DNA from: Nibrella viscosa
GTDB lineage: Bacteria > Bacteroidota > Bacteroidia > Cytophagales > Spirosomataceae
Assembly (NCBI RefSeq): GCF_039541875.1
Contig: NZ_BAABHB010000008.1
Coordinates: forward strand, 186,001 to 250,000
Length of the DNA: 64,000 nt
Reading direction: 5' to 3'
Part shown: positions 62,260 to 64,000 of the stretch, in pieces
Layout of the letters: every line of letters starts with the position of its first letter
How positions within the stretch are numbered: position 1 is the first letter of the stretch
Notes under the pieces: generated by a model
Databases searched by the model: none
The model's input: the letters and a program-made list of their open reading frames with translations, nothing else
What the model was told of the DNA's origin: nothing
Made by a program: the position numbers and the translations under genes

Positions 62260-62276
62260 CCGGAATTACATTCCGG
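62260..62276. promoter_or_regulatory. Operator-like palindrome, copy A
   Basis: CCGGAATTACATTCCGG, a 7-bp perfect palindrome around TAC, in the divergent region between the kdsC-like and rsmF-like genes. The 13-bp core GGAATTACATTCC recurs at 62306-62318. Confidence 0.5.
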
Positions 62277-62305
62277 CTGTTATTGTGAGTCTATATATTT
62301 AAACA

Positions 62306-62318
62306 GGAATTACATTCC
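62306..62318. promoter_or_regulatory. Operator-like palindrome, copy B
   Basis: GGAATTACATTCC, an exact copy of the core at 62262-62274, starting 44 bp downstream of it, or about four helical turns. It lies 60 bp upstream of the rsmF-like start. Confidence 0.5.
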
Positions 62319-62377
62319 GTTGTACAGGTTGTACTGCAAGTTTAGGAAAAATCCGCCGGAGTAGGGACCTTTGCCGC

Positions 62378-63751
62378 ATGAATACCATTCCGCAGGCTTT
62401 CCGCGAACGTATGCAGGCGCAACTCGGCAGCGAGTATCCTGCGTTTGAGGCTGCCTTGACCCAGGAGGCACCCGTCAGCATTCGGGTCAATCCCCGAAAA
62501 AGTGTGCTGCCGACAGATTCGGTGGACCGGGTACCCTGGTGCTTCACGGGTTATTACCTGCCGGAACGCCCTGTATTTACGCTCGACCCGCTCTTTCAGG
62601 CCGGAGCGTATTATGTGCAGGAGGCCTCCTCCATGCTGCTGGCCGAAGCAATCCGGCAAACGGCTAAAATGGGCCGGCCGTTGCGGGTACTGGATTTATG
62701 TGCCGCACCGGGTGGCAAAAGTACGCTGCTGGCTTCTATGCTGCATCCGGAAAGCCTGCTGGTTTGCAATGAAGTTATACGTACCCGTGTGCCGGTGCTG
62801 CGGGAGAATATCGACAAATGGGGGTATCCGAATGTGGTGGTTAGTAACCACGATCCGGACGATTTTGCGGGCCTGACCGGCTTTTTTGACGTAGTGGTGG
62901 TGGATGCACCCTGCTCCGGCGAGGGGCTTTTCCGGAAAGATCCGGATGCGGTAGAAGAATGGTCGGAAGGGAACGTAGACCTGTGTTCGGCGCGGCAGAA
63001 ACGCATTCTGTCGGCGGCCGCGCCATTGGTTGATAAGGGAGGGCTGCTTATCTACAGCACTTGTACCTACAACGATAAGGAAAACACCGAAAATGCGCAC
63101 AGGCTGACCGGACAGCAATTCACTAGTCGACGCCTGACACTACCCGCCGAATGGGGCGTCGTGGAAAAAATATACGAGGGGGCGTATGGATACCAGTGCT
63201 ATCCGCACCGGGTCAGGGGCGAAGGCTTTTTTATCAGCATCTTTCAGAAACAGACCGAGGTTTACAACTCTCAGAAAAACATGCCCAGAGGCTTTAAAAG
63301 CATGAAACCCGTTCATGCCAGACAGGCTAAGGTTCTGGCTGAATGGCTGGCGAACCCCAACGATTTCTCCTACTGGCAAAAACCCAATCAGGAGATAATT
63401 GCCGTTCCGGTAGTACTTGAAAAAGAATTAATTACCGTAGATTTGGCTTTGCGTAACAAAGGCTTTGGCGTCGATATGGGCGTGTTTAAAGGCAACGACT
63501 TTATCCCGTCTCACGCCCTGGCGCTCAGCACAGCTGTCAACCCGGAATTGCCTGGTATTGAGTTGAGCCGGGAAGAGGCCCTCCGGTATTTCAAAAAGGA
63601 AAGCCTGGTGCTGAATGAGCAAACGCGTGGCTGGCTCTTGGCCCGCTATCAGGGCCTGAACCTGGGCTGGCTCAAAGGCGTGGGCAACCGCGTTAACAAT
63701 TACCTGCCCAAAGACTGGCGTATCAGAATGGATATAAAGGAGTACGCATGA
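62378..63751 (+). CDS. NOL1/NOP2/Sun-family rRNA (cytosine-C5) methyltransferase, RsmF-like
   Basis: A 457-residue protein with a SAM-binding motif (DLCAAPGGKSTLLASML), the motif IV Cys in DAPCSGEGLFRKDPDAVEEW and the catalytic-Cys motif YSTCTYNDKENTE. A C-terminal PUA-like region of about 150 residues follows. It methylates C5 of a cytosine in 16S rRNA (RsmF acts on C1407 in E. coli). The downstream gene starts inside its stop (ATGA). Confidence 0.9.
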   Translation: MNTIPQAFRERMQAQLGSEYPAFEAALTQEAPVSIRVNPRKSVLPTDSVDRVPWCFTGYYLPERPVFTLDPLFQAGAYYVQEASSMLLAEAIRQTAKMGRPLRVLDLCAAPGGKSTLLASMLHPESLLVCNEVIRTRVPVLRENIDKWGYPNVVVSNHDPDDFAGLTGFFDVVVVDAPCSGEGLFRKDPDAVEEWSEGNVDLCSARQKRILSAAAPLVDKGGLLIYSTCTYNDKENTENAHRLTGQQFTSRRLTLPAEWGVVEKIYEGAYGYQCYPHRVRGEGFFISIFQKQTEVYNSQKNMPRGFKSMKPVHARQAKVLAEWLANPNDFSYWQKPNQEIIAVPVVLEKELITVDLALRNKGFGVDMGVFKGNDFIPSHALALSTAVNPELPGIELSREEALRYFKKESLVLNEQTRGWLLARYQGLNLGWLKGVGNRVNNYLPKDWRIRMDIKEYA

Positions 63752-64000
63752 AAACGTTTCTGAAATGGTTTGGTCTGTTGTTGGCCGTGTTGGTTATCGC
63801 TTATCTGGTAGGTCCGACTGTACAGCCGGGGCCTGTTGCCGAAAATATTCCTGTGGTATCGACGGATCTATCTGTCCTGGAAACACAAATCAGCGAGTCA
63901 GAAAGCAAAGCCGGCCTCAAACCCGACAACCAGGCTCGCATCGTCTGGGCAGACAGTCTGCACAAGCAGAAGACACCCTACAGCTTGGTTTATCTGCCCG
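63748..64000 (+). CDS. Alpha/beta-hydrolase-like protein, N-terminal part (cut by window edge)
   Basis: An ATG at 63748 overlaps the rsmF-like stop by 4 bp and opens a frame that runs off the window (about 84 codons). A hydrophobic leader (WFGLLLAVLVIAYLVGPT) is a signal or anchor helix. It is followed by NQARIVWADS and KTPYSLVYLP, which resembles the start of exported alpha/beta hydrolases of this phylum. The catalytic residues lie beyond the edge. Confidence 0.7.
   Translation, partial: MKTFLKWFGLLLAVLVIAYLVGPTVQPGPVAENIPVVSTDLSVLETQISESESKAGLKPDNQARIVWADSLHKQKTPYSLVYLP

Overview
The window looks like a chromosome segment of a Bacteroidota bacterium, most likely a Spirosoma-like member of the Cytophagales. 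The reasons are a SusC/SusD outer-membrane pair, two secreted proteins with type IX secretion C-terminal sorting domains, TAnnTTTG-type promoter elements, weak Shine-Dalgarno sequences, a short NuoG, and the overall protein flavour. The genus is an inference. There is no phage, insertion sequence, rRNA operon or CRISPR array. Most of the DNA is ordinary core chromosome, with several small toxin-antitoxin-like modules among the housekeeping genes.

Layout. 1-1844: two fatty-acid beta-oxidation genes (acyl-CoA dehydrogenase, cut by the window edge, and thiolase) that share a three-copy operator-like palindrome. 2045-12187: a respiratory complex I operon on the minus strand in the order nuoA, nuoB, a GT-C-type membrane protein, nuoC, nuoD, hicA, hicB, nuoE, F, G, H, I, J. 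It ends at a terminator after nuoJ, so nuoK-N are not here. 12398-17278: two tandem secreted SGNH esterase-like proteins with sorting domains. 17322-18963: obg and adk. 19136-25055: an energy-transduction operon (exbB, two exbD, tonB, a small membrane protein, a PstS-like lipoprotein) followed by a TPR protein with its own promoter. 25056-25831 is a gene-free stretch. 25832-27570: a DUF3037/HipA-like kinase pair and a DoxX protein, then tRNA-Gly(CCC).

28005-42672 is mostly catabolic and accessory: a GH9 cellulase, an OPT transporter, a PIN-type toxin-antitoxin pair whose toxin is frameshifted, a serine hydrolase, a YdeP-type molybdoenzyme, a COG4299 membrane acyltransferase, an AGE-family epimerase fused to a fibronectin-like domain, a Fic protein with a tiny convergent VbhA-like gene, and a cytochrome c-sugar dehydrogenase fusion. 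42740-48193 holds a SusC/SusD/lipoprotein uptake cluster. 48457-64000 is mainly housekeeping: recF, pdhA, ribH, lysC, serS, ettA, kdsC-like, rsmF-like, a DUF349 protein, TPR and aminotransferase genes. It also holds an MNT/HEPN pair in which the HEPN gene has an in-frame stop.

The points most worth following up are the HicAB pair embedded in the complex I operon, the unlisted small antitoxin-like gene convergent with fic, the shared beta-oxidation operator, and the cluster of toxin-antitoxin-like modules of which two appear broken.
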